A DNA stretch of 64,000 nucleotides from Lolliginicoccus suaedae. Its GTDB lineage: Bacteria > Actinomycetota > Actinomycetes > Mycobacteriales > Mycobacteriaceae. Below, one piece after another: positions 49,060-57,297 of the stretch. Under the pieces are notes generated by a model that was not told where the DNA came from, did no database searches, and saw nothing but the letters and a program-made list of their open reading frames with translations. Every line of letters begins with the position of its first letter. Positions within the stretch are counted from its first letter, which is position 1. The stretch spans positions 124,001 to 188,000 of the forward strand of contig NZ_VSSO01000001.1 of the NCBI RefSeq assembly GCF_008312885.1. Reading direction: 5' to 3'. The position numbers were made by a program, and so were the translations under genes.

Positions 49060-49407
49060 CATACGGGCGCGGGTGCCGCTGAGCTCACCGATGACGAGGT
49101 CGACCGGATCTTCCGGGCCCTCGCCGATGCGACGCGCCGCGACATCCTGCGCCGGACTCTCGCCCGAGAGGCGACAGTCTCGGAACTCGCAGCGGACTAC
49201 GACATGTCGTTCGCCGCTGTGCAGAAGCACGTCGCCGTCCTCGAAGGAGCTGGGCTGGTGACCAAGCATCCGAAGGGCCGTGAGCGGCAAGTCCGCGGCA
49301 ACCCCGAGGCAATCCGGCGGGCACAGGTGCTGCTCGGCCGCTACGAACAGATCTGGCGGGGCCGCATCGCGCGACTCGACGCGCTCCTCGCCGACGACAC
49401 CGATTGA
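49051..49407 (+). CDS. ArsR-family transcriptional repressor
   Basis: 118 residues. A winged helix with RIFRALADATRRDILRRTLAREATVSELAADYDMSFAAVQKHVAVLEGAGLV, then a wing with KHPKGRERQVRGNP. It lacks the CxC metal site of true arsenic sensors. Members next to SRPBCC (AHSA1) genes are the common non-metal class. ATG 49051 is chosen because the -10 box is six bases away and nothing else fits. Followed 25 bases on by the SRPBCC gene. Confidence 0.93.
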   Translation: MVVHTGAGAAELTDDEVDRIFRALADATRRDILRRTLAREATVSELAADYDMSFAAVQKHVAVLEGAGLVTKHPKGRERQVRGNPEAIRRAQVLLGRYEQIWRGRIARLDALLADDTD

Positions 49408-49432
49408 TCAACCCGAACCGAGAGGCAAAGCC

Positions 49433-50419
49433 ATGCCCGTCACATCTGTAACCCGCGACCCAGAAGCCCTCACGATGACCGTTGTCGCCGACTTCGCGGC
49501 TCCGCTGGAGCGCCTGTGGGACGCCTATACCGACCCGCGGCAGATCGAGCGATTCTGGGGGCCACCGGCCTACCCCGCGCAGTTCACCCGTCACGATGCC
49601 GCGCCCGGTGGCCGATCGGTGTACTCGATGACCGGGCCCGACGGGGAGACCTACCACGGTTTGTGGGAATGGGAATCCGTGCAGCCCCGGCACTCGTTCG
49701 ACGTGCGCGACCGGTTCGCCCACGCGGACGGCAGTCCCAACAGTGACCTGCCCACCGTGCGGATGCGATTCACCTTCGAAGGCACCGACGCGGGATCCCG
49801 GGTCACCACTGTGAGCCAGTTCGACTCGCTCGATGAGCTCGAGAAGCTCCTGGAGATGGGCATGGACGAAGGCATGAGGGAGGCGATGGGCCAGATCGAC
49901 GCGATCCTCGATGATCTTTCTTCCTTCGCCGCTGGCCGAGCGACCAGCACCGCGATCCTCAGTGACACGAAGGTGCGCATCAGCAGGGTCATCCGTGGCC
50001 CGATCGAGGAAGTGTGGCGCGCGCACATCGACGTGAGCCTCCTGCGGCAGTGGATGCTCGGCCCCGATGGCTGGACGATGCCGGTGTGCGAGGTCGCGGA
50101 GGTTGTCGGCGAGAGCTACCGGTACGAATGGGAAGAGGCCGGGAACGACGAGAACAGGTTCGGGTTCGAGGGCGAGCTGCTCGAGTCGGCTCCGCCGCAC
50201 CGCATGGTGACCACCGAGCGGATGATCGGAATGCCCGGGGACGGCACGGTCAACGAGATGACCCTCGCGGCAGTGGAGGGGGGCACGCTGATGACGCTGG
50301 TCATCACGTATCCGAGCGTCGAACTGCGCGACATGGTCCTCGGTACCGGCATGACCGATGGCATGGAATCGAGCTACCAGCGGCTCGAGCGCGACGTGCT
50401 GGCAACGGCCATCGCGTGA
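49433..50419 (+). CDS. Two-domain SRPBCC/AHSA1 protein
   Basis: 328 residues, about twice the usual length. Domain 1 (residues 10-160) begins VVADFAAPLERLWDAYTDPRQIERFWGPPAYP; domain 2 (about 180-325) begins ISRVIRGPIEEVWRAHIDVSLLRQWMLGPDGW. Each is a complete START/Bet v1-like ligand cavity with the WxxWGP/WMLGPDGW motif. The two appear to be an internal duplication or fusion. Ligand unknown. Co-transcribed with arsR, a pairing very common in actinobacteria. Confidence 0.92.
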   Translation: MPVTSVTRDPEALTMTVVADFAAPLERLWDAYTDPRQIERFWGPPAYPAQFTRHDAAPGGRSVYSMTGPDGETYHGLWEWESVQPRHSFDVRDRFAHADGSPNSDLPTVRMRFTFEGTDAGSRVTTVSQFDSLDELEKLLEMGMDEGMREAMGQIDAILDDLSSFAAGRATSTAILSDTKVRISRVIRGPIEEVWRAHIDVSLLRQWMLGPDGWTMPVCEVAEVVGESYRYEWEEAGNDENRFGFEGELLESAPPHRMVTTERMIGMPGDGTVNEMTLAAVEGGTLMTLVITYPSVELRDMVLGTGMTDGMESSYQRLERDVLATAIA

Positions 50420-50471
50420 CCGTGCCTGCCTTGTGACGGTGCCTGCCGGGCCTCTCGCCTAGCGGAATGCA

Positions 50472-50509
50472 CTGGTCCCGCGCGCCGGGGTGGTGGCACG
50501 CGGGACCAG
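50472..50509. terminator. Bidirectional terminator
   Basis: CTGGTCCCGCG and CGCGGGACCAG pair perfectly over a 16-base loop, between the convergent SRPBCC and YceI genes. Confidence 0.82.
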
Positions 50510-50529
50510 GGGTGGCAGCGGAAGGTGTG

Positions 50530-51081
50530 CTACTGCTTGACGGCCTCGATGTCGAGGGTGATGGTGACCTTGTCGCCCACCACGGCGCCGCCGTTCTCGA
50601 GCGGTGCGTCGAAGCTGAGGCCGAAGTCCTTGCGGTTGATGGTGGTGCTGGCCTCGAAGCCGGCGACCTCGCCCTGGCCCATGCCGGGGCTGACACCGTT
50701 GAACTCGAGCGCGAGGCTGACGGGCTTGGTCACGCCGCGCAGCGTGAAGTTGCCGTCGAGGTAGAGGTCGTCGCCGTCGGCGCGGAGCCCGGTGGAGGCG
50801 AAGGTGGCGGTGGGGTTGTTCGCGGAGTCGAAGAAGTCGGCGGTGGCGAGGTGCTCGTCGCGCTGCTTGTTCTTGGTGGTGACGGAGGCGACAGCGATGT
50901 GCGCGGTGACGGACGGGGTGCCGTCCTCGGCGACCTCGAGCTGGCCGGAGAACTCGGTGAACTCGCCGCGGACCTTGCTGACCATGAGGTGGCGGACGCT
51001 GAAGGACACGGTGGAGTGGACGGGGTCGATGGTCCAGGTGCCGGTGGTGAGGTCGGGCAGGGTGGTGACGGCGGTGGTCAT
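50530..51081 (-). CDS. YceI-family lipid/isoprenoid-binding protein
   Basis: 183 residues, one YceI barrel. TGTWTIDPVHSTVSFSVRHLMVSKVRGEF is the family start; then ADFFDSANNPTATFASTGLR and GNFTLRGVTKPVSLALEFNG. There is no signal peptide. YceI proteins bind polyisoprenoid chains. AGGAG precedes ATG 51081. Two palindromes upstream suggest tight repression, probably by a MarR-family protein. A second YceI gene (52308) lies close by but is diverged. Confidence 0.93.
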   Translation of the reverse strand: MTTAVTTLPDLTTGTWTIDPVHSTVSFSVRHLMVSKVRGEFTEFSGQLEVAEDGTPSVTAHIAVASVTTKNKQRDEHLATADFFDSANNPTATFASTGLRADGDDLYLDGNFTLRGVTKPVSLALEFNGVSPGMGQGEVAGFEASTTINRKDFGLSFDAPLENGGAVVGDKVTITLDIEAVKQ

Positions 51082-51114
51082 GGTGGCTCCTCGAAAGCGT
51101 GGAATCGATGCAAG

Positions 51115-51155
51115 TAGTTGCTTAAGCAACTAAAACTAGTCAAGCATTCAACTAG
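51115..51155. promoter_or_regulatory. Double palindromic operator of yceI
   Basis: TAGTTGCTTAAGCAACTA (51115-51132) is a perfect 18-base palindrome of MarR type (TTGC...GCAA). Next to it, CTAGT-N10-ACTAG (51136-51155) is a second, imperfect site. Both lie 34-74 bases upstream of the yceI ATG. The regulator is not encoded next door. Confidence 0.75.
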
Positions 51156-51280
51156 GAATCTGTCGAGGGATGGTGACAGAAGTCACACCTAGAGATGCAG
51201 GCGTCGATGGTGGCGCCCGCGGCACCGACCGACGACTGGCTCAGCGGCCCTGCCCCGGCGGCAAACGCACCTGCGATCGG

Positions 51281-51330
51281 CAAACGCGATAGAAATGCGC
51301 CCGGTTCTCGGGTCGCTTCTATCGCGTTTG
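51281..51330. repeat. Dispersed palindromic repeat, copy 3
   Basis: CAAACGCGATAGAA (51281-51294), 22-base spacer and TTCTATCGCGTTTG (51317-51330); both arms are perfect. A partial arm GCAAACGCAC lies just upstream (51261-51270), as in copy 1. It sits between the yceI control region and the end of the cyclase gene. Confidence 0.9.
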
Positions 51331-51354
51331 CGGCCCAGCAAGCGGCCCAGCGAA

Positions 51355-52251
51355 CTAGCCGGCGAGCACGGTGTACGAGATCGAGTCAGCTCCATGTTGG
51401 GCATCCTGCGCGCCCAGGCTGATCTGCCCACTGCCGAGCAGGGGGCACTCATCGCGTCGCAGATGCACCCGCGCGCCCTCATGGGTCACCACGTACGTGC
51501 CGTTGGTGCTCTGGTCCTCCAGCACGAATGCGCCTCGCCGGTACTCGATCCGTGCATGCTTGCGCGACACCAGCGGAAGATCCACGACCAGGTCGCTATT
51601 CGGCCCACGGCCGAGCAGGAACGGGGTATCGCGCTCGGACACGCTCGCGGCATGCCCGTGGAACAGCAGTTGCAGCACCTTGCCGGCCTCGCCCGGGGCG
51701 GAGCGCCCGAGGCTGACGATGCGTGTTGCATCGGTATCGTCGTCCCACAGCACCTGATAGATGTCGAGGGGCTCCTTCTTGCCCTTCACCGTGGCGCGAT
51801 CGACGAGCCGAACCCGCACTGGCCCGCCGCCGGGCAGCAGGGCAACGCTCGCTCCAGACATGACGATCTGGCCCGCGCGAGCCAGCCCGACCATGCGCGC
51901 CGCGACATTGACGGCGTCGCCGAAGACATCGCCATCGTCGCGGATGATCGCCTGGCCGAAGTGCAGGCCCACCCGCACGCTCAGCCGGGGCCCCGCCGGT
52001 AGTGGCGCGCGCATCGCTTCCTCGATGGCGATAGCGCCCTGCGCGGCATCGGTGACGGTGCTGAACCGGGCCATCACCTCGTCGCCGATGGTCTTGATCA
52101 CGATGCCGCCGTGGCGGCCGACTGCGCGCGCCATGCGATCCACGGCCTCGGCGATCACCATGCTCGCGGTCGTGTCGCCCAGTGATTCGTAGAGCTCGGT
52201 GCTGCCGCTCACATCGGCGAACATCACTGCTAGCGCGTCAGGCTCATCCAT
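51355..52251 (-). CDS. Class III adenylyl cyclase with C-terminal FHA domain
   Basis: 298 residues. Cyclase domain residues 1-170 with all catalytic positions: metal-binding Asp 13 (FADVSGS) and Asp 57 (KTIGDEVMARF), adenine-selecting Lys 53 and Asp 112, transition-state Asn 115 and Arg 119 (GDAVNVAAR). The FHA domain (about 195-290) has FLLGRGPNSD, SRKHARIEY and STNGT, the phosphothreonine-binding residues. So a phosphorylated partner, perhaps under a Ser/Thr kinase, may control cAMP output. No membrane segment. Confidence 0.92.
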   Translation of the reverse strand: MDEPDALAVMFADVSGSTELYESLGDTTASMVIAEAVDRMARAVGRHGGIVIKTIGDEVMARFSTVTDAAQGAIAIEEAMRAPLPAGPRLSVRVGLHFGQAIIRDDGDVFGDAVNVAARMVGLARAGQIVMSGASVALLPGGGPVRVRLVDRATVKGKKEPLDIYQVLWDDDTDATRIVSLGRSAPGEAGKVLQLLFHGHAASVSERDTPFLLGRGPNSDLVVDLPLVSRKHARIEYRRGAFVLEDQSTNGTYVVTHEGARVHLRRDECPLLGSGQISLGAQDAQHGADSISYTVLAG

Positions 52252-52307
52252 TCAGCACCTCTCACGCGGGGGATCGGGCAGCGGGACCGGTTGCGGTTCC
52301 GTGCCCA

Positions 52308-52889
52308 TTATCGCGTCCCGTCGAGCTCGAGCGTCCCCCGGATGGCCACGGTCACATCATCGGCGAGCCGCAGTGCCCCGAGGAACGCGGAGAACGGGGT
52401 GATGCCCCAGCGGGACTGGCGGACCTGTGCCGTCACCTCGACCTGGCCGGATTCATCGATGGTGCCGGTCAGCGTGACGGGCCTCGCGGCGCCGAGCAGG
52501 GCGAGATCGCCGTCCACGCGCAGCGTTGTGCCGTCGATGGTGATCGAGGTCGAGGCGAACGTGGCGGTAGGGAATGCTCTCGGATCGAGCACGCCGCGCA
52601 TGTTCTTCTCGGTGGTGCGCCGGTCCGAGCCGGACATGGGCTTCACGCCGCCAGTGGCTGCGCTGATCGCGAGGGAGCCCGTCTGGATGGTCGCGGCGAT
52701 CGTGGCGTCGCCCGGTCCGCTTGGGGGCACGATGACCCGCGCGGACCACTCGGCGGCACCGATCACGAGGTCGTGGCCCACGCGCGCGCCCACCCCCGCT
52801 CGGGAGGTCCGCACTGCCAGCTGGTCGGATTCATGGCCCGGGTGCTCCGGGCCGAGGACGTATTCACCCGCATCGAGCATGGTGTCCAC
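52308..52889 (-). CDS. YceI-like protein, diverged
   Basis: 193 residues. Weaker family pattern: SRAGVGARVGHDLVIGAAEWSA replaces the usual WxxDxxHSxxxFxVxH start, but RAFPTATFASTSITIDGTTLRVDGDLALLGAARPVTLTG is clear YceI. No signal peptide. GTG 52889 or ATG 52880 begins it; neither has a strong ribosome site. It probably binds a different ligand from the canonical copy 1.2 kb away. Confidence 0.82.
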   Translation of the reverse strand: MDTMLDAGEYVLGPEHPGHESDQLAVRTSRAGVGARVGHDLVIGAAEWSARVIVPPSGPGDATIAATIQTGSLAISAATGGVKPMSGSDRRTTEKNMRGVLDPRAFPTATFASTSITIDGTTLRVDGDLALLGAARPVTLTGTIDESGQVEVTAQVRQSRWGITPFSAFLGALRLADDVTVAIRGTLELDGTR

Positions 52890-52973
52890 GGTAGTCCCGC
52901 GCGAGGGCTCGCGGGGGCCAGGCGCGCTACTAGCCGTGCCCGGTCGGCGACGATCAGGAGTCCATGAAGCGCT

Positions 52974-53687
52974 CTAGCGCACTATTTCCTCCGCTGCCCG
53001 GTCGAGCCGGTCGGGGAGGTCTGCTTCGGACAGGTGCAGGCGCTCCGGCAGGCGAGAAGCGATCGCCGTCCCGAATCCCGCCATCCTGATGGTGTCGAGA
53101 AGGATGACCTCGATGTCCACGGGCCAGGGAAAATCCGGCTGGCTGATCAGCAGGGAAACGTACCCGTGCAAGGCTGACCACAGTCCGATCGCGAGGCGCT
53201 GCGGACTGCCCTGGAAGATCCCGGTCTCGATGCACTGCGACACGGTTTCGAGGTGGAACTTGTAGCACTCGCGCGCCGCGAGGGCGACTCCGGGCGAGGA
53301 GGACTGGCGCATCATCAGTACCCGGTACTGGATGGGGTGGTCGAGGGCGAAGTGCGTGAATGCCCGTGCCTGCGCGGCGAGCGCGGTGAACGGGTCACGG
53401 TGGCGTGCCGCCGATTCGCGGACGTGTATGCCTAGTTGATCCCAGACGCGAAGGCACACCGCGTCGACGAGGGTCTCCTTGTTCTCGAAATGCAAGTAGA
53501 CCGACGGAGTGGTGACCCCGGTGCGGCTGGCCACCGCGCGCATGGTCAACGCGCTCTCGGTGCCCGATTCCACGAGCATCGCTTCGGCCGCGTCGAGAAT
53601 GTCGTCGCGGAGCTGCGCGCCCTCTCCGGGGCGGGCGCGAGCTCGTGTGCGGTGTCGCGATTCGGGCATGCGGGAATTGTCGGTCAC
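52974..53687 (-). CDS. TetR-family transcriptional regulator
   Basis: About 237 residues. The helix-turn-helix is RDDILDAAEAMLVESGTESALTMRAVASRTGVTTPSVYLHFENKETLVDAV. The ligand-binding part includes HFALDHPIQYRVLMMRQ (TetR_C_13-like). The start is uncertain: GTG 53687 directly follows a perfect palindrome, ATG 53669 is an alternative, and neither has a ribosome site, which fits a leaderless message. Divergent from the thioesterase gene, which is its likely target. Confidence 0.9.
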   Translation of the reverse strand: MTDNSRMPESRHRTRARARPGEGAQLRDDILDAAEAMLVESGTESALTMRAVASRTGVTTPSVYLHFENKETLVDAVCLRVWDQLGIHVRESAARHRDPFTALAAQARAFTHFALDHPIQYRVLMMRQSSSPGVALAARECYKFHLETVSQCIETGIFQGSPQRLAIGLWSALHGYVSLLISQPDFPWPVDIEVILLDTIRMAGFGTAIASRLPERLHLSEADLPDRLDRAAEEIVR

Positions 53688-53690
53688 CGG

Positions 53691-53726
53691 GGTTGACACT
53701 GTCAACCTGACGTCGTTAACTTAACG
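53691..53726. promoter_or_regulatory. Two perfect palindromes in the tetR-thioesterase promoter
   Basis: GGTTGACA-C-TGTCAACC (53691-53707) and CGTTAA-C-TTAACG (53714-53726) are both exact. They lie between the two divergent starts and are natural operators for the TetR protein, controlling itself and the thioesterase. Confidence 0.82.
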
Positions 53727-53769
53727 ATGGGTGCAACGGTGCGCCCACGGCAGCGAAAGTGAGAAACCC

Positions 53770-54564
53770 ATGACCACCTTCGATTCCGCATCGCGGTCGG
53801 AAGAAGTCTCGCCAGGCGTCCACCAGGTGAATCTCGACGGCCGCTTCGCCGTCGGCGACAAGCTGCACGGCGGCTACCTGCTCGCCACCACGGCCCGCGC
53901 GGCAGCGCATGGGGCCCTCCGCCATCCTGATCTCAGCGCGGTCAGCGCGACATTCATCAGCCCGCCCGTGCCCGGGAAGGCTCTCGTCGAGACGACCGTC
54001 CTCCGCGAGGGAAAATCGGTCACTCAGGTGCATGCGGTCCTGCGGCAAGGCGGCACGGACTGCCTGGCCGCCCTCATCACCCTCGGAGCATTGCAGAACG
54101 CGGACCCGTACTTCTCCTCGGCTGCACGGCCGCAGATCCCCGACGAGGACAGTTGCGTGCAGATCCCAGCGAACGGGCCGTTCGTGCTGCCCATCATGGA
54201 TGTCGTGCAGCACCGGGTCGACCCAGGCGTTCTCGGGTTCGTCGCAGGGAAGCCCCGGGGCTCCGGCCAGGTCGGGGCGTGGATCAGGCATGCGGACGGG
54301 GCGCCGTGGGATCCGTTCAGCCTGCTGATCCCCCTGGATGCGTCTCCGCCTGTTTCCCTGGAGCTCGGTGTCACCGGCTGGGCGCCGACCATCCAGTTCA
54401 CCGCGTTCATCCGGAACGCCCCCGCGCCCGGCCCCGTCCAGGTGCACACCACATCGGCGGAGATCAGTAGTGGCCGGATGGACGAGACGACGACCGTGTG
54501 GGACAGCGCTGGCCGTATCGTCGGGCAGGCCATGCAGCTCGCAGGGGTTCGCCTTCCCGACTGA
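53770..54564 (+). CDS. Double-hotdog acyl-CoA thioesterase family protein
   Basis: 264 residues. Two hotdog halves: VHQVNLDGRFAVGDKLHGGYLLATTARAAAHG (HGG helix, TesB-like) and a second with WIRHADGAPWDPFSLLIPLDASPP and TIQFTAFIRNAP. This is the PF13622/TesB-related class common in actinobacteria. It should cut acyl-CoA or a related thioester. Its promoter is the TetR operator region, so expression may respond to a fatty acid or drug-like ligand. Confidence 0.88.
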   Translation: MTTFDSASRSEEVSPGVHQVNLDGRFAVGDKLHGGYLLATTARAAAHGALRHPDLSAVSATFISPPVPGKALVETTVLREGKSVTQVHAVLRQGGTDCLAALITLGALQNADPYFSSAARPQIPDEDSCVQIPANGPFVLPIMDVVQHRVDPGVLGFVAGKPRGSGQVGAWIRHADGAPWDPFSLLIPLDASPPVSLELGVTGWAPTIQFTAFIRNAPAPGPVQVHTTSAEISSGRMDETTTVWDSAGRIVGQAMQLAGVRLPD

Positions 54565-54584
54565 GCCTGAGTGCCGGGCATTCC

Positions 54585-55028
54585 CTAGGACTGGCCCTGC
54601 TCGAGGATCGTCTTGAGCAGGCGCAGGTCCTTGCTGCTGGCGCGCTTGATAGCGGCGGAGATCATGGGCCTGGCCAGCCGGGACAGCCTGGGCGGTCCCC
54701 CCTCATTGGTGAGCTCCATGCGCGTGGCACCCTCGCCCGCGTCCGCCCACGCGTAGGTGGTGCGCATGGGGAACGGACCCTCGCGGACCTGCATCACGAG
54801 CCGCTCGCCGGGCACGTGCTCCACCACCTCGTAGGTGTAGTCGAGGGTGCGGCCGACGAACTCGGCGTGGAACGCGAGCTGGGTGCCTACCGCGAGCGGC
54901 GGGGAGGTCAGCCACTCGACCGACGAGATGTTCTCGTACCAGGTGGTGGCCTTGTCGGGGTTGGCGGCGAACCGCGCGACATCCGCACGGGGGCGATCGA
55001 TGATGATCGACGTGGTGACCGAGACCAT
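54585..55028 (-). CDS. SRPBCC-family ligand-binding protein
   Basis: 147 residues, polyketide-cyclase-like. It begins VSVTTSIIIDRPRADVARFAANPDKATTWYENISSVEW, the usual first helix and strand, and has GERLVMQVREGPFPMRTTYAWAD later. Binds a small hydrophobic molecule; nothing more specific can be said. ATG 55028. Convergent with the thioesterase gene with about 20 bases between. Confidence 0.88.
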   Translation of the reverse strand: MVSVTTSIIIDRPRADVARFAANPDKATTWYENISSVEWLTSPPLAVGTQLAFHAEFVGRTLDYTYEVVEHVPGERLVMQVREGPFPMRTTYAWADAGEGATRMELTNEGGPPRLSRLARPMISAAIKRASSKDLRLLKTILEQGQS

Positions 55029-55054
55029 GCCTGTGATGCTAGAGGGCCGGGCTC

Positions 55055-55360
55055 CTACAGGTCGAACTCGGCCCGGCGGTCCTCGGGCACCAACGCCACG
55101 TAGTCGACGTGCTTGGTGAGGAACTTCCGCACGGCCGGGCAGTACGGCAGGATCTCGAGGCCCTCGCCGCGGGTGGTGTCGAGCGCTTCCTGGATGACCT
55201 TCATGGCGAGGCCCTGGCCGCCGAACTTGTCGGCGATCTCGGTGTGGATGAAGGCGCGGTAGGAGCCGCGCGGCCGGTACTCGGTGAATCCGGCGAGCTC
55301 GTCATCGACCCAGATCTCGAAGCGGGTCTGCTCGGTGTTGTGCTTGACCTCGATGGCCAT
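55055..55360 (-). CDS. GNAT acetyltransferase-like protein (COG2388/YjdJ type)
   Basis: 101 residues, the short GNAT family. The acetyl-CoA-binding loop is reduced to KFGGQGLAMKVIQEALD, and the family motif ILPYCPAVRKFLTKHVDY is near the C-terminus. Such proteins are thought to acetylate a small amine or protein. AAGGAACCCC precedes ATG 55360. It follows the pirin gene on the same strand, 10 bases away, and is probably co-transcribed. Confidence 0.9.
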   Translation of the reverse strand: MAIEVKHNTEQTRFEIWVDDELAGFTEYRPRGSYRAFIHTEIADKFGGQGLAMKVIQEALDTTRGEGLEILPYCPAVRKFLTKHVDYVALVPEDRRAEFDL

Positions 55361-55370
55361 GGGGTTCCTT

Positions 55371-56090
55371 TCAGAAGTGGGCGTACATCTCCCAGATGAG
55401 TATTTCGGATTCGCTCGTCGCTGTCAGCGCTTGGCCGCCCCCGCTGGTGATGCGAGCGGAATCGCCCGCCGCGAGAACCTCGTCCCCGAGCGTCGCGGTG
55501 CCCTCGGCGAGGTAGACGTGCACGAACGGTGCGCTCGGTACCGTGATCGATCGGCCCTCCGGGAGGCGCGCGGCGTAGAGGGCAGCGTATTTGTTGGCCA
55601 GGCCGATCCCGGGGGAGCCGACGTGCTTCGGCAGCCCGGAAGCCACGACGAACAGCTCGCCGGATGCGAGCTCGCGGCTGAAGTCGGCCTGCTCGTAGCT
55701 GGGCTCGAGGCCGTTGGTGTCGGGCGCGGCCCACATCTGCACGACGCGGATGTCCTCGCCCTCGCGCGAGAGGCTCCGCTCGGCGTGGCTGATGCCACTG
55801 CCGGCGGTCATGCGCTGGGCGGACCGGGCGGGGATGCGCAGCGTGTTGCCGGTGGAGTCCTCGTGCACGACCTCGCCCGACATCACCCAGGTGATGATCT
55901 CCATGTCCTTGTGCTGGTGGCGGTCGAAGCTGCCACCGGGGGCCATGATGTCGTCGTTGTTGACGAGCAGCACGCCGTGGCCACCGCGATGCAGGTCGAA
56001 GTTGCCCGCGAACGGGAACGAATGCCTGCTCGTGAGCCACTCCATGCGGATGGTGGTGCGCTCATCGGCGCGCTTGATCACGGTGTCCAT
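55371..56090 (-). CDS. Pirin-family protein, first (YhaK-like)
   Basis: 239 residues, two cupin domains. The metal-binding pattern is SFDRHQHKDMEIITWVMSGEVVHEDS (His-His-Glu) with SGISHAERS. This matches the shorter bacterial pirins (YhhW/quercetinase-like). Iron-containing members oxidise flavonols; the true substrate here is unknown. ATG 56090 with GAGGCAACCG. A second, longer pirin gene lies directly upstream on the same strand. Confidence 0.92.
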   Translation of the reverse strand: MDTVIKRADERTTIRMEWLTSRHSFPFAGNFDLHRGGHGVLLVNNDDIMAPGGSFDRHQHKDMEIITWVMSGEVVHEDSTGNTLRIPARSAQRMTAGSGISHAERSLSREGEDIRVVQMWAAPDTNGLEPSYEQADFSRELASGELFVVASGLPKHVGSPGIGLANKYAALYAARLPEGRSITVPSAPFVHVYLAEGTATLGDEVLAAGDSARITSGGGQALTATSESEILIWEMYAHF

Positions 56091-56118
56091 CGGTTGCCTC
56101 CCGGGCGCGGGGCCCTCG

Positions 56119-57090
56119 TCAGCGTCCCCGGTAGGGACGGATGCCATCGGCGGGGATGTGCCCGAACGCGCCGGACTGGAAGTCCTCGAGCGCCTCGATG
56201 ATCTCCTGCTTGGTGTTCATCACGAACGGTCCGTACTGGAAGACGGGCTCGCGGATCGGTTGGCCACCGAGCAGCAGCACCTCGAGCGCGGGACGGTTGC
56301 TGTCCTGCGACTCCGCGGCCGCGACGGTGATGCGGTCGCCAGCGCCGAGGACGGCGAGCTGGCCCTGGCGGATGGGGCGGGCCTCCGCGCCGACGGTGCC
56401 GCGGCCCGACAGCACGTACACCAGGGCGTTGAACGCGGGGTTCCACGGTGTGGAGAGCTGCGCGCCCGGCTGGATGGTGGCGTGGGCCATGGTGATCGGC
56501 GTGTAGGTGGCGCCTGGGCCGTGATGGCCGTCGAGGTCGCCGGCGATCACGCGCACGAGCGCGCCGCCATCGGCGGAGGCGAGCAGGGTCACCTGCTCGC
56601 CCTCGAGGTTCTGGTACTTCGGGGCGAGGAACTTGTCCTTGCGGGGCAGGTTCACCCACAGCTGGATGCCGTGGAACAGGCCGCCGGAGTCGACGAGCTC
56701 GGCGGGCGGGGTCTCGATGTGCAGGACGCCCGAGCCCGCGGTCATCCACTGCGTGGCGCCGTTCTCGATCAGTCCGCCGCCGCCGTGGGAGTCCTGGTGC
56801 TGGAAGCGGCCGTCGATCATGTAGGTGACGGTCTCGAATCCGCGATGGGGGTGCCAGTCGGTGCCGCGCGGCTCGCCCGGCGCGTAGTCGACCTCGCCCA
56901 TCTGGTCCATATGGATGAAGGGGTCGAGGGCACCGGCGGGGACTCCGGCGAAGGCCCGGGTGACGGGGAAGCCCTCGCCCTCGAAGCCGCGCGGGCCGCT
57001 GGTCAGGGAGGTGACGGTGCGCTCGGTCTCGGGGGCGGTGGCGGCGTGGATGCGGGGGAGGGTGAGCGGATTGGCGGTGACGGCAGGCAT
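56119..57090 (-). CDS. Pirin-family protein, second
   Basis: 323 residues. Metal ligands in DWHPHRGFETVTYMIDGRFQHQDSHGG, SGVLHIETP and a long C-terminal cupin with PWNPAFNALVYVLSGRG. Typical length for bacterial pirins. GAGGAG precedes ATG 57090. Upstream, at 57121-57142, lies ACAACTGGTTGAGGATTCAA with CAAC/GTTG and TTGA/TCAA arms, a weak MarR-like operator. Tandem arrangement with the first pirin gene and the GNAT gene suggests one operon. Confidence 0.93.
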   Translation of the reverse strand: MPAVTANPLTLPRIHAATAPETERTVTSLTSGPRGFEGEGFPVTRAFAGVPAGALDPFIHMDQMGEVDYAPGEPRGTDWHPHRGFETVTYMIDGRFQHQDSHGGGGLIENGATQWMTAGSGVLHIETPPAELVDSGGLFHGIQLWVNLPRKDKFLAPKYQNLEGEQVTLLASADGGALVRVIAGDLDGHHGPGATYTPITMAHATIQPGAQLSTPWNPAFNALVYVLSGRGTVGAEARPIRQGQLAVLGAGDRITVAAAESQDSNRPALEVLLLGGQPIREPVFQYGPFVMNTKQEIIEALEDFQSGAFGHIPADGIRPYRGR

Positions 57091-57297
57091 TGGGTGCTCC
57101 TCTCGTGGCTCTCGAACCCTACAACTGGTTGAGGATTCAATCTATTCCGGGTGCGCCGGGACTGTCGGCCATCCGGGTCGCGTGGTTCCCGTCCTGTATC
57201 GGTTGCATCGATCCATCCATGCGCCGAACCTGGGATTTGGTACGTTTCGGATCATCGGCGAGGCATGGTCCACGCGCCCCACGAGATCGGAGCCACG

